Assembly: GCA_014529385.2 (NCBI GenBank)
Contig: CM043963.1
Span: 3,415,001 to 3,479,000 of the forward strand
Direction: 5' to 3'
Source of the DNA: Adiantum capillus-veneris
Taxonomy: Eukaryota > Streptophyta > Polypodiopsida > Polypodiales > Pteridaceae
Length of the DNA stretch: 64,000 bases
Part shown: in pieces, positions 41,334 through 52,290 of the stretch
Layout of the letters: each line of letters opens with the position of its first letter
Numbering within the stretch: the first letter of the stretch is position 1
The notes under the pieces: model-generated
The model's database searches: none
What the model was told of the DNA's origin: nothing
The model's input: only the letters and a program-made list of their open reading frames with translations
Made by a program: the position numbers and the translations under genes

Positions 41334-43052
41334 ATGGCACCCAAACCGAGTCGTGGCCGGAAGTCCACCATCCGTGTTGATCCTGTTCCTGAGGAGTCGG
41401 GAAGAGAGTCTAACCCCAAGCAAGAGAAGGTGACTGACACTGAGGCTCAGGAGGAGCATAGTCAGGCTGATGAGACACAGGACTCACAACATTCCAGTCA
41501 TTCTCGATGCAGACGAGCAGAAAGGGAAGAACGGAAAGCCAAGAATTCTCGGTCCAGACAGGGGAATGAGGGTACTAAGGGAAGTAAAGGCAGTCATCGC
41601 ACTTCTAGCAGACAGGCCAAAGAGAACACTGACACAGAGACAGAAACAGACATTGATTGGGATGCAGACACTGACAACTGCAAGAAGACTTCCAAGCGCC
41701 GTTCTGAATCTAGAAGAGAAGCGGCAGAATCAGTGGTAATCGGAATGATTACTCATCTTCCTTGAAAATTTCTTTTCCAATATTCAAGGGAGGTAAGAAG
41801 GATGATCCAAACGTTCACATACAGGCTTTTGAGCAGTATGCTAAACTGAAAAATATTGATGAAGATGATTGGGGGGAATATTTTCCGCAAACCTTGAAGG
41901 AGGCAGCGAGAAAGTGGTATTACCATTACCCCGCCTGTCAGTTCAGATCATACAACAAATTGCTTAAAGCCTTCAGACTGGAGTATTCCAATAACAGAGG
42001 TGATGAAGACATCCTCTGTGAACTGGATAAGATCAAGCAGCGGAATCTATCAGTCCAAAGTTATGTGGAAAAAGTCAAGGAGCTAACCAGGCAGTTACAG
42101 AAACCGCCATCCGAGAAGAGGTTGCGTGCATGGTTTCTGAATGGTTTCAGAAGCAAAAAGCCTAGGGAGCAGGAGGTACCAGCTCCAACCAAGAAATTCA
42201 ATGATCTGGTACAACGAGCAATGAAGCTGGAACAATAGGCCAAGAAGAAAAAGAGCCACAAAAAGATAAGATCCCGTAGCAGTAGCTCTGCTACGGAGAG
42301 TTCTGATTCCAGTGAGGTGTCCAACAGCTCTAAAAGCATCTCTAATGAATGGTCCAAGGATAAGTCAAAGAAGAGATCTTGGACCAATAAGATTGAAGAA
42401 ATGGCTAGACAGATTGCCGAGATTAGCCACACTAGACAGCCAGTTTGAAAGATGGAGACTTGGTGTTCGAAATGCAAATCCAAGGACCATATCTTGAACA
42501 AGTGCCCACAATGTACTTACTGTAAGGCTTTTGGTCATTTATGGAACAATTGTGGTATCAGGATTCATCACTTTAACAAGGGCAAAGACCTGCCAGTGGT
42601 AGCCTATACTGAACCAGTGAAAGTAGAACCCGCCAAAGTATCTCAAGAGGAGAGACCGGGTACCAGTGGTAGCCTATACTGAACCAGTGAAAGCAGAACC
42701 CGCCAAAGTATCTCAAGAGGAGAGACCGGGTACCAGTGGTACTGGTCAAGGACGTGGCCGATTCCATATGGGTATGGGCCGAGGCAGAGGGCGTGGCAAC
42801 TTCCAGACTCAGAGTATGAATTGCTACACTTGTGAGAAGTACGACCATTTCGCATCCCAATGCCCAGATGCACCTGCAACTACTGCTACTGAGGCTAAGG
42901 CACCAGAGCTAGTACGAGTAGTCACAAGAAGCAAGGGCGTAGTAATTGAAGAAATTCCAGATACTTCAGAGACACCAATCACTACTAACATCACAGCAAG
43001 TGGACTCAACAAAGAGAAATTTGGAAGGCCAAGGGTAAAGAGAAGGTGGTAG
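41334..43052 (+). pseudogene. Element 4 gag
   Basis: Starts MAPKPSRGRKSTIRVDPVPEE, a charged, disordered N-terminus. After a frameshift near 41762 the gag core follows (PIFKGGKKDDPNVHIQAFEQYA, ARKWYYHYP, SVQSYVEKVKELTRQL). Then come a Ser/Lys-rich stretch and cysteine knuckles: CSKCKSKDHILNKC overlapping CTYCKAFGHLWNNC, and later CYTCEKYDHFASQC. Stops at 42236 and 42446 and a 70-bp frame-breaking tandem duplication (42593-42732) disable it. Confidence 0.8.
42593..42732. repeat. 70-bp tandem duplication inside gag
   Basis: Units start at 42593 and 42663 (CCAGTGGTAGCCTATACTG) with one clear difference. Seventy is not a multiple of three, so the duplication breaks the gag frame. Confidence 0.9.
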
Positions 43053-43903
43053 ATGAATGGCAAGAGCAGAGATAACTAGCGGCTAAAATCATGGAGGATT
43101 TAGCCAAGAAGCTGCCAGAGCAGCTAGAAAGTTCTGAAGCCTGAGTCATTCAGAAGATACCAGCCCAATCAACTGAGAAAGATCAGTCAATACCGGGCAT
43201 ACCTGAGACCATGATGGCTACGGTACAAGGAATGGCTGATGAACCGAGAGTTGATGGAAGGATTGGAAGCACTGCAAGAGAGGAATGGTAGTGTGAAGAT
43301 ACAACCAGTTCTTCGAGCTCTGACAACCAGTCTGACCAAGATAAAGAAGAAATCCATGTTAAAATTTGTGATACAATTCAGAAGTTGACTGTGGAGCTGG
43401 AAGATATTAGAAAAAACTTGCCTGAAGTGGCAAACTTCATCAGACAGCGTAGGAAAGCTGAAGCGGAGGCCAGAACAGTGGACCTGACGACCGTCCGAGA
43501 TGATGAAGTTCCGCTCATTTAGGTGGACTACAAGGTTAGGAAGCAATGGGAACCTCTTTCAAGTGTTATCTTGGATGGAGGAGCAGGAGTCAATATAATG
43601 GGAGTTCATCTCCAGCAGAGAATGGGCATCACGAATCTAAAGCCAGCATCATTTAAAGTGCGAATGGCAGATCACAGAGTGGTACAAGCTACGGGTATGA
43701 TTGAAAATATGCAGATAAGAGTAGGTAGGGAAAAATTGAAAACCAGCTTCTTAGTTCTGGATGTACAAGGGGCATATGGGATGTTGCTAGGGCGCCCATG
43801 GTTGAGAACGGCACATGCTGTTCATGACTATGCAAATCAAACCTTAACCATAGAAGGGGCCAATGGCAGAATTCAGATCCAGATGAACAATACTAGGAGC
43901 TAG
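43053..43903 (+). pseudogene. Element 4 gag-protease linker and aspartic protease
   Basis: The linker (43053-43522) is readable but crossed by stops (IMEDLAKKLPEQLESSEA; EELEDIRKNLPEVANFIRQ-type helical text). Protease follows at 43523-43903: VILDGGAGVNIM catalytic block (D-G-G), FKVRMADHRVV, VLDVQGAYGMLLGRPWL. It would cleave the polyprotein in the particle. Confidence 0.75.
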
Positions 43904-44266
43904 AGAAAAGAGCTGAGGCCGAAGGAGTTATGCCAGAAGTACAGGGCAAAGAAGATCGAACGAATGTTAGCAGCTCTGAACATATTTCCATTAGCAGAGA
44001 TCGACTTGCATGCAGTTTTACTTAATAAAGAGCAGGCTGACAAGCAGAAAAAGCAATTCCCAAATCAGTCTATTGAAATCAACACAGAGGAAAGATCAGT
44101 TCAGTTAACTGGGAGGATGGAGGAATCAGCTGACACTGGCATGATAGAGGAGCCAATACATTCTGAAGAACACACAGTGGATCAGAATGCTGATTAAGAA
44201 CTGAATGGGCCATCCTGGGATTATGCTGAGGAATCAACCAAACAAAAAGGAGGCGGGCCTAATTGG

Positions 44267-45732
44267 TTGCTTCCAGACGACCAAGAAGTGGAAGAATGGA
44301 ACCTAGGCTCGGAGGATAGTCCTAGGATGATCAAGGTCAACAAGCATCTCAACCCGGTAATGAAGGAAAAGGCACGCTGGATGTTCCAGAACTACAAAGA
44401 TGTATTTGCTTGGGAACACATAGACCTCAAGGGGGTGGATCCTGAAGTATGTCATCACCGGATACCGTTGAAGCCAGATGCTAGGCCAGTACGACTGCAA
44501 AGATATCGAATGAACCCCAACTATGCTAAGAAGGTCAAAGAAGAGATTGATAATCTTCTCAAGGCTGGGTTCATCACAGAGGTGGCCAATAGCGATTGCC
44601 TATTTCCCATAGTCATAGTTCCCAAGAAAAACGGGAAATTGAGAGTTTGTGTTGACTATAGGAAACTCAACACCCAAACTATTAAAGATCCATTTCCATT
44701 GCCTTTTATTGACATGTTGTTTGATGAGATCGTAGGATATGAAATGTATAGCTTTATGGATGGTTACAATGGCTATAACCAGTTACAGATCGCTCCTGAA
44801 GATAGAGCGAAGACCACTTTCATCACTGAGTGGGGAGCTTTCATGTATCTGGTGATTCCTTTCGGTCTGTGCAATGCACCATCTACCTTTCAACGGTGTA
44901 TGATGGAAATGTTTAATGAATTCCTTCATTGATTTCTCGCTATCTTTATGGATTACTTTACTGTATATTCGGATGAGAAACAACACCTACTATTCCTAGA
45001 AATGGTTTTCAAACGCTATCAGGAGAAGCGGATTTGTTTGAATCCATTTAAATCCGTTTGCCTAGTCTGGAAGGGATAGCTACTGGGACATGTGGTATTG
45101 CGTAATGGAATAGAAATGGCCAATGATAAAATCCAGTGTGTTCAGCAAGCTAAAGCACCCAGAAATGCATTTGAGCTAAGCTCTTTCTTGGGTTATGTTA
45201 ACTTCTGTAGAAGGTTTGTACATAAGTTTGCTTCTCAAGCAGTACCATTATATGAGCTCACAAAGAAGACCAGTAAGTTCAATTGGACTGCTGAATGTGA
45301 GGAGAGCTTCCAGAATCTGAAAAAGGCCATTATTAGTAAACCAGTCCTTAGGCAACCAAACTGGGATGTTATTTTCTATGTACATGTAGACGCTTCGGGA
45401 TTGGCAATGGGGGCGATATTGGCTCAGCCAGACGGAAGGACTGATTATCCTGTTTATTTTGCCAGTCAAACTGAACAAGATATACAACTAATGAGCGAGA
45501 AGCCCTTGGAATGGTTTTCAGTGCTACAAAGTTCAGGCATTACTTGTTAGGGAAGTTGTTCCATTTTTATGTGGACCATCAGGCTCTTCTGTTTTTTATT
45601 AATAAAATCATTATTCAAGGCAGGCTGATACGTTGGATGATGTTCCTAATGGAGTTTGAATTCAAAATTTTTCATAAGCCTGGCAAGAATCACTGTGGAG
45701 ATGATTTTCTGTCAAGAAGTACGGAAGGTTAG
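44267..45732 (+). pseudogene. Element 4 reverse transcriptase and RNase H
   Basis: RT: KLRVCVDYRKLNTQTIKDPFP, MDGYNGYNQLQIAPEDRAKT, VIPFGLCNAPSTFQRCM. The catalytic region is altered: it reads FMDYFTVYSDEKQ after a TGA at 44930-44932, with MDY where Y-x-D-D is expected. RNase H: YVHVDASGLAMGAILAQ, EKPLEWFSV, then in another frame FRHYLLGKLFHFYVDHQAL and DDFLSRS. Stops at about 44930 and 45077 and a frameshift near 45520 interrupt it. Confidence 0.85.
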
Positions 45733-45882
45733 TCAAAATCACCCTTGAGGGATGAACCAGTGGACGCTGACTTATTTCAGTTGGAAGCAGGAGAATCAGT
45801 TGATCCTGAATGGTATGATGTTTATCAGTTTCTTTCTCAAGGTGCTTTTCCAGAGGCCTAGAAGCAGAACCAGAAGAAAGCT

Positions 45883-47411
45883 TTGGTCATCAAAAGCTTG
45901 AAGTTTACTATCATCGGAGGGTCACTCTATCGATTGGGTGTTGATGGTATACTTCGGCGTTGTGTGCCTATGGAAGGAAGAATGCAAGTTATTTCAGAAG
46001 CACATAATGGCGACTCTGGTGGACATTTTTCCAATGAAGTAACCTACAAGAAGATTCTACAAGCTGGTTTGTGGTGGCAAACACTAATTGCTGATGCTAG
46101 AAGTTTTTGTAAAACTTGTGACATATGCCAAAGAATGGGTAGACCTACCGCTGCAGATATGACTCCTTTAACGCGAGTACAACCACTGGGTGTGTTCATG
46201 AAATGGGGATTAGATTTTATGGGACCTTTTAAGAAGGTTACCCCCAAGAAGAACAAGTACATAGTAATGGCTACTTGTTATGTCACTAAGTGGGTTGAAG
46301 TTAAGGCTCTTCTTGACAACACAGCCAAGTCAACTGCAAGGTTTCTATTTGAGAATATTGTCTGCCGATATGGATGTCCGGTAGAGATTGTGTCAGACCA
46401 AGGAACACATTTTATCAATCACACCATGGAAATTCTATTGGATATGCTTTCAGTCAAGCATCGAAAATCTACTCCTTATTATCCCAGATTCAATGGACAG
46501 GTTGAAAGTAATAACAAGACAATCAAGACTATTCTCACTAAGGTTGTGCAGAAGAAACCAGACCAGTGGGATTTGAAACTCCAGACTGCTGGGCGTATAG
46601 GACAGCTTACAAGGTCACTACTGGGTTCACACCATTCAGAATGGTGTATGGCACTGAATCTGTGGTTCCTCTGGAGTTTGTTATCCCAAGTCTGAGAATG
46701 GCTGTGAAGTATGGCTTAGACTTCAACCACAATCTGAAAAAGCGCCTAGATGAACTTATGCAGTTAGATGAACTCAGGCAACGGGCTATGCTGGAACAAG
46801 AAATTGTTCAACAACGAAGGAAGCACTGGCATGATCGCCGAATTAAGATTTGGGAATTTCAAAAAGGAGATTTGGTGCTTCTCTATCAGTCTAGACTGGG
46901 TCCAAAGAAGCCAAACCTGAAGATTGCTTGGGCATGACCATTTGAGGTAGACTGGGTCTTCTCTAATGGTACAGTAAGACTGAAAGAGCTATCTAGATTA
47001 TTGTTGCCAGGAGTATATAATGGTGTGAAGATCAAGCTTTACTATTTAGAAGCTAGAGAGTCTGGGCAAGAACAAGGTACTAGGGAATTGGGAATTGCAG
47101 ATCAAGAGATACCAGAATCGGATATTTTTGGGCTTTTTCATGTGCAACCAGTTCCAATTTCAGAACCAGTACCAGTAGAACCAAACCAGATTGATCTTAG
47201 AATCAGTACCAGTGTGATCAAACCAGACTGGAAACCAGTCCAGTATCAGTGGGAACACACTTTTCAATTTTTAAGCGTCCAACGGTCAGATGGCACACCA
47301 GTAGTAATCATTTCAAGGATGGGTAGAAGTCTTGTCCAATGCATGTCTTCCACGACAACAACGACACACACAAGTCTAGGAGCGGCGAGTGGTGGAGCTT
47401 TTATGGCGTGA
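45883..47411 (+). pseudogene. Element 4 integrase and C-terminal tail
   Basis: Zinc domain with HNGDSGGHF and CKTCDIC; core with WGLDFMGP, IVSDQGTHF and GQVESNNKTIK (all three acidic positions recognisable); then, after a frameshift near 46570, AYRTAYKVTTGFTPFRMVYG and the C-terminal WEFQKGDLVLLYQSRLGPKKP. A stop at 46935 separates a Pro/Val-rich tail ORF (47001-47411) of unknown function. No chromodomain is seen, as expected for Tat-like elements. Confidence 0.82.
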
Positions 47412-48011
47412 ACACATATAACAGTTAGGAGAGTCGGCATTATTCCTCACAAATCTCCTCCACGACGATTTCCTCCCATTATTCATTTGCCATCGCCAAG
47501 CTCTGAAGTATCTTCGCTACAGCCGAAGACTTCATCTTTAGAGGAGACAGTCGATTGTTGATTAGCTTTGCCAGCGACACCTGGGTACGGCTTTGACGCA
47601 TCAAGTAAGTCTTCTTCTCCTTCCCCTGTTTCGTCGTCTTCACAATGTATGGGTAGGAAGAAGCGCTCAAACAAGATGCAAGAATCTCTTGAGGAAACCC
47701 AAGCCATCGTCACTGCTGCGAAGGCAAGCCTTCCTATCATTCCTTACAACAAGATTAAACGCTATGTATTCATTGACCAAGCTATGGATTTGCTGCAATT
47801 ATGGGATCTACGAATCGTTTTGCAAGCCACAAGAATAGCTTTCGACACGGACATCATAAAGCAGGTTCTTGATTCTTTCAATGCTGAAGATGGCAGTGCC
47901 ATAGTGTATGGTAAAAAGGTGTCGGCTACACCATAAGAGATAGCTTTTGCATTCCGGATGCCCAATGAGCCCAAGTCATCTGTGGCGACCCCACAACAGA
48001 TAAGTATAGTC
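47412..48011 (+). other. Region between integrase and antisense block, with small plus-strand ORF
   Basis: A 122-residue ORF at 47568-47936 starts with a Ser-rich stretch and continues with a hydrophobic helical part (DQAMDLLQLWDLRIVLQATR). No domain is recognised. It may be a remnant of an extra sense-strand ORF or accidental. Confidence 0.3.
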
Positions 48012-51000
48012 CTAAAGGAGGATGAAGCGGCTAAGCGCAAGCACAAGGCCAATGATCAAGGGATTCCAGTGGCAGGTCTGAATAAGTTGATAAATGGCCT
48101 CCTGCTCAAGCTGATCCCGCCTTTCGGTGGTCATCTCTACTTCATAAGGCGTAAGAGAATGATAGGTTTTGGTGTCAGGATCATAAAGTGTGCGTCTGCC
48201 TTTGGTGATCCTTGTTCTAGCCAGCTTGTGACAATGCGAAGTAGTATGGATCCATCCTTCTAGAAGAGGCTGATTAGTTTTGACCCGAGCTTCGAAAAGA
48301 ATCTCAGCCATCTCTCTATACTGTGGTGCTAGGCCCGCCTTAGCTGCAATATCCTTTTCAGGCAATTTAGAAGATTCGACAGTAAGTTGCAGCAACTGAT
48401 TAGTGATCTTGGTCAGGCCCCTGATCTGAATCTTCCACTGCCCCATACATATCCAGATCCTTTGCATCTCTTCTTTCAGCTCGTGAATATCATTGAGTTG
48501 AAGAGCATCATTGAACAGTGTTTCCCAAGTTTTCCATTCCACAATCGATCGCTCATACCAATCCTAGAGCTCATCAATAATCTTGAAGTATGTAAGGCGA
48601 TCAACTGGTTCTGGATGTCGAGGATAAAGTGCTAGAAAAAATCTTGGCAGTTCCGTCTCTCTTGTTGGAAAGGCATACAAGAGAACTGGAGAATCAGACA
48701 CGAATTCTAAAAAATTGAGAACAGCCTGGTTCTCTTGCTGCATCATCTTTCTGGTGATTCTCACTAGCCGAAACAATTTGCGGAGAGCAGTAGCCTGTTC
48801 TCCAACTGACATTCTAGTGTGAGGTCCTTTACTAGTGGCTGTCTGATCCTCAAGAATGGCCCTTACTCTTTGATCCAAGACTCTTCTGGCAATTTGCATT
48901 TGCACCAAAACCTCCTTTAACTGTTCCCTAACATCCTTCATACATTTGTAGGTTGGTTTCTTTCCCATCAGAAGTTCTAATTCAAGAGAGAGAGAGAGAG
49001 AGAGCAACAATCTACATTAGACTGTCTTTGCAAATGTGGGTTGGTCACTATCTCTTCAACAGTGATTATCCATTCAGGAACCCTTTCCATCAACTGGACT
49101 GTGTTGGGATGGGCAGGTAAACGGTAAGTTTCTTGATCATGAAAAGCCACTGATTTCCAATGCTCTAGCATTTCCCTGGCCCCGACATACAGTCTCTGAA
49201 AACGTTCCAAATCAGACAGGAGATCGTCATCCTCCAGATATTGTCTGGTTATGGAAGCCTACTGATGTCTCAATTGCCTGTTTAGGGTGATAAGCTGTAA
49301 GGAATGCTGCTGATCAGCTATTGGTCCCTCATCTCTAACTTTTCTTTTCCCTTTAACCTCCCTACTGAGCTAGGACTGATTTGTTGGCTGATTCCCAGTG
49401 TGACTGGGATGTTGTTCTTCTGACTGCTAATTACCCGACTTATGCCCTTCATTCTAGCCTGGCTGGTCTGGCTGTGGATTGACCTCCTTCAGTTGGCCCT
49501 ATGCCACTAGTACCAGGTCATGGAGGTGGAGCTGGAGGTGGGACATCATCATCATTATTAGTATGCCCTTCTTCTTGGTCATCCTCCTCCTTATCAGCTC
49601 CTTCTTCCTTATCCTCTTCTTCTTCCTTATCTTCTTCCTCTTCATTCAGGGAATTCTACTGCTCAATATAATCCAAGATTGCTTGATTCATCAGAGCATT
49701 ATTATACTCAGCCATTTTGTCTTGCAAATCACTCTGCATAGTCTCCATCAGAGACTTCAAATTTTCCAGATCAAAGACAGCGTTGCCTGCTAAATTTAAA
49801 ATTTTAGCCAAGCTGTTGTAAATATATCTGTCATTGAGGGAAGCCTTCAGAGCTATATGGCGAATTAGCAAGGAGTTGAAGTCAACTTTCTTCATTTTCA
49901 ACATTGTTTCAGCCCGATCTGTAGCTCTTTGCGGTTCATTCCTTTCTTCCTTGATGATCAGCATATCAGATTCCGCCTTAGCTAGCTTTTTGTTTAATAG
50001 CTCAATAACCCTATCTGAATGAGCTTCAAGTAGCCTATGGCGCATATTCTGCTCATCTCGTGTTGTCTTGAGCTTCTGAATCTGGTCTTCAGCTTCCTTC
50101 AAGTCAGCTTTAGCCTTTTTTAATTCATCTTCTGACCCTGCAGCATCCAACATTTGTCCCATATAGTGGACAATAGTATTCCAGGAAGACTGGATGAGGA
50201 CTGAACATCCATCCTTAACCGTAGCTGGGTCAGAATCAGTAGGGTCATACATTGTAACTGGATCCATATAGGGTAAGGCTGCATAATCAGCTTTCTGTAG
50301 AAAGAGACGCCCTTTCAGTGGATGGGTCTGCATCTGCTGCAACCTATCCTTCTTTAGCAGGTGCAAAGATTCTTCATTATGTGAGATACAAACACCACCC
50401 AGTAAAGTTAGAGATGATGGACCTTTGCCTTTGTCCAGTTGTCCTTTGCCTTTGTCCAATTGTTCTTTGTCCACAGCCAACTGCTCTGCTACCTTCTCAA
50501 AAATTGCTGCTTTTGCCTGATCTTTGCCAGTACCAGTAGCGACTGTACTATGTCCTACTGACTGGTTAACCACAGTATTTTGAGCAGGTTGTTTATCAGC
50601 TTGGCTAACTATAGCCTTTTCAATATTCATCGTTTTGACCTGACTCTCTATCTGCTTCAGAAAAGCACTGCTCTTCGTCAGTGTCATCTTTGGTTTCTTT
50701 GAACTGCCAGCCTGATCTTGGGTGGTGGACTTCCTTTTCCAGTTGGAGTGGTCTGACTGTTCGTGGCTTCTTCATCTAAGGACAGATCAATGTTCTTGGA
50801 TTCTGTAACTGGCTTATCACTCCAAGCCATTTTTACATGGCCATGAGCATCTGGAGCAGTGGCCCAGTACAAAAATTGCCAAACATACCAAGCTTTAAAA
50901 ACACTCTGGGATTTCAACTTGGTAGTTTGCTGAAGCACGTTGTGTGACAGGATCTGACAAAGGTTGATAGAGACCTTTGAATCCAATGTCTTGGCCAAAA

Positions 51001-51307
51001 ATAGCAAAGACTTTCTCAGATACATATGTTGGATTATTTTTAAGACTTACTGCTTCGGCCACAAACCTGTAAGCAGTAGAAGAATGCTGGTACTGGGACT
51101 TCTCAGACGCCATCCAGGTCAAAGGGCAAACGAAAGCTGGTTCAATGGAAGGATACTGGGTAGTTCCATCTCAGAATTCAGTGGCGACTTTTCTTCCTCA
51201 GTTGGAAGGCTGATATCAGTTTGTGTAGATGATGAGAGCTCTACCTTGGCCTTTTCAGCTGCCTCTCGCAATCTTTGTATGGCCACTCTATCATTGGTCA
51301 AGTCCAA
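48012..51307 (-). pseudogene. Antisense ORF block of element 4 (aORF-like), frameshifted
   Basis: Successive minus-strand ORFs cover nearly the whole stretch: 51307-51119, 51122-50895, 51025-50684, 50687-49656, 49210-48977, 49010-48564 and 48542-48012, alternating between two frames and often overlapping by a few bases. The longest (343 aa) has a heptad-like coiled coil (about residues 190-260). Others have helical text (EQLKEVLVQMQIARRVLDQRV). Antisense ORFs between integrase and 3' LTR are known from Tat/Retand/Ogre elements; their function is unknown. The block may once have been a protein of about 1000 residues. I see no domain that names it. Confidence 0.6.
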
Positions 51308-51404
51308 TCGCCAACATCAGAAGCAGACGGTGGATTTTTCAGCTTCAAATCAGAATCAGATAGGGGAATTTTTCAGAAATTTCAGAATCTTGCCAAAATT
51401 CAAG

Positions 51405-51418
51405 AAAGGAGGGAAGGA
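51405..51418 (+). other. Polypurine tract of element 4
   Basis: AGAAAGGAGGGAAGGA-type purine run directly before the TG of the 3' LTR. Confidence 0.75.
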
Positions 51419-51898
51419 TGTAGACGGCCGAGACAATTTCACTAAGTGGGAACGTTCTCTTATGAGACGGTAGTGAATTAGTCAGTAACTACTACGGTAA
51501 TTACCATGGTAAACCCAAGGTATATAAATAGGGCCCATTACATTGTAATCGGGTTGGCATTTGGGTTAGCATTTTGGCGGCATTTGTACTTGGGTTGTCA
51601 ATCATTGGCAGTTGTTGTCGGTTGTACTCTATCTGTAAATCATATCATACTCACTGTAATCTTTCATTTGTAATTCCAATCACGGCACATATTCCAGTTA
51701 CACTTACTCTGTATTCAATACTCTGAATCTGAATCTCAATATTATTCTCAGAACATAGTCTGGTTCTTATTCCAGTATATAAATTCCAATTCAGTTTCTG
51801 ATTCTCTGTCCAGTCTACTGTTTGAACTAATACATCACCAGTAGCTAAAATCTTCTAACACTGGAATTAGCTATCTCAAGAGATCAGCTCCAATTCCA
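51419..51898 (+). repeat. Element 4 3' LTR (480 bp)
   Basis: TGTAGACGGCC to CAATTCCA, followed by the CAAAT duplication. It shares almost the whole sequence with the 5' LTR; a TATATAAATAG box lies near 51522-51532. Confidence 0.92.
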
Positions 51899-52016
51899 CA
51901 AATCATCATAAACCAAATCCAAATGCAAATCCAATTGCAAGTCCAAATCCAAATCACTTCCATTGTATACCCAGGGGCAATCGTGGCCAACCACTACAAC
52001 ATGATTTTGTAATCGA

Positions 52017-52285
52017 TGTTACCTAAATTGGCAAATCAACACCAATCGGACATGCTACCTAAATTGGTAAATCTGCACTTATGGAGCCTAAACTGACGAA
52101 TCTGCACTGATACTTTTGAAACTAGTGAATATGTTGTTTGTTGGTATGCTGCCTAATTGGCGTATCTACACTCATACTTCCTAAATCGATGGATCTACAT
52201 GGATAACTAGTGTTGACTAAATTGTCAAATCTACACCAGGATGAGTATTTACACACTACCTAAATTGACAAATTTGTGTGTATTT
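52017..52285. repeat. Degenerate short repeats around CTAAATTGGCAAATCTACAC
   Basis: About seven diverged copies of a roughly 22-base word at about 52021, 52055, 52087, 52150, 52179, 52206 and 52258, with irregular 30-65 base spacing. They are non-coding. Confidence 0.6.
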
Positions 52286-52290
52286 GACCA

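Larger units (their letters stand above)
40781..51898 (+). mobile_element. Element 4: decayed Tat-like Ty3/gypsy element with antisense ORFs
   Basis: LTRs of 481 and 480 bp (40781-41261 and 51419-51898) are flanked by CAAAT (40776-40780 and 51899-51903). Gag, protease, RT, RNase H and integrase are on the plus strand to about 47411. A 3.3-kb block of minus-strand ORFs (51307-48012) then precedes the PPT and 3' LTR. RT motifs (MDGYNGYNQ, PFGLCNAPSTFQR) and the antisense region point to the Tat/Retand/Ogre group, which lacks a chromodomain. Many stops show it is inactive. Confidence 0.92.
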
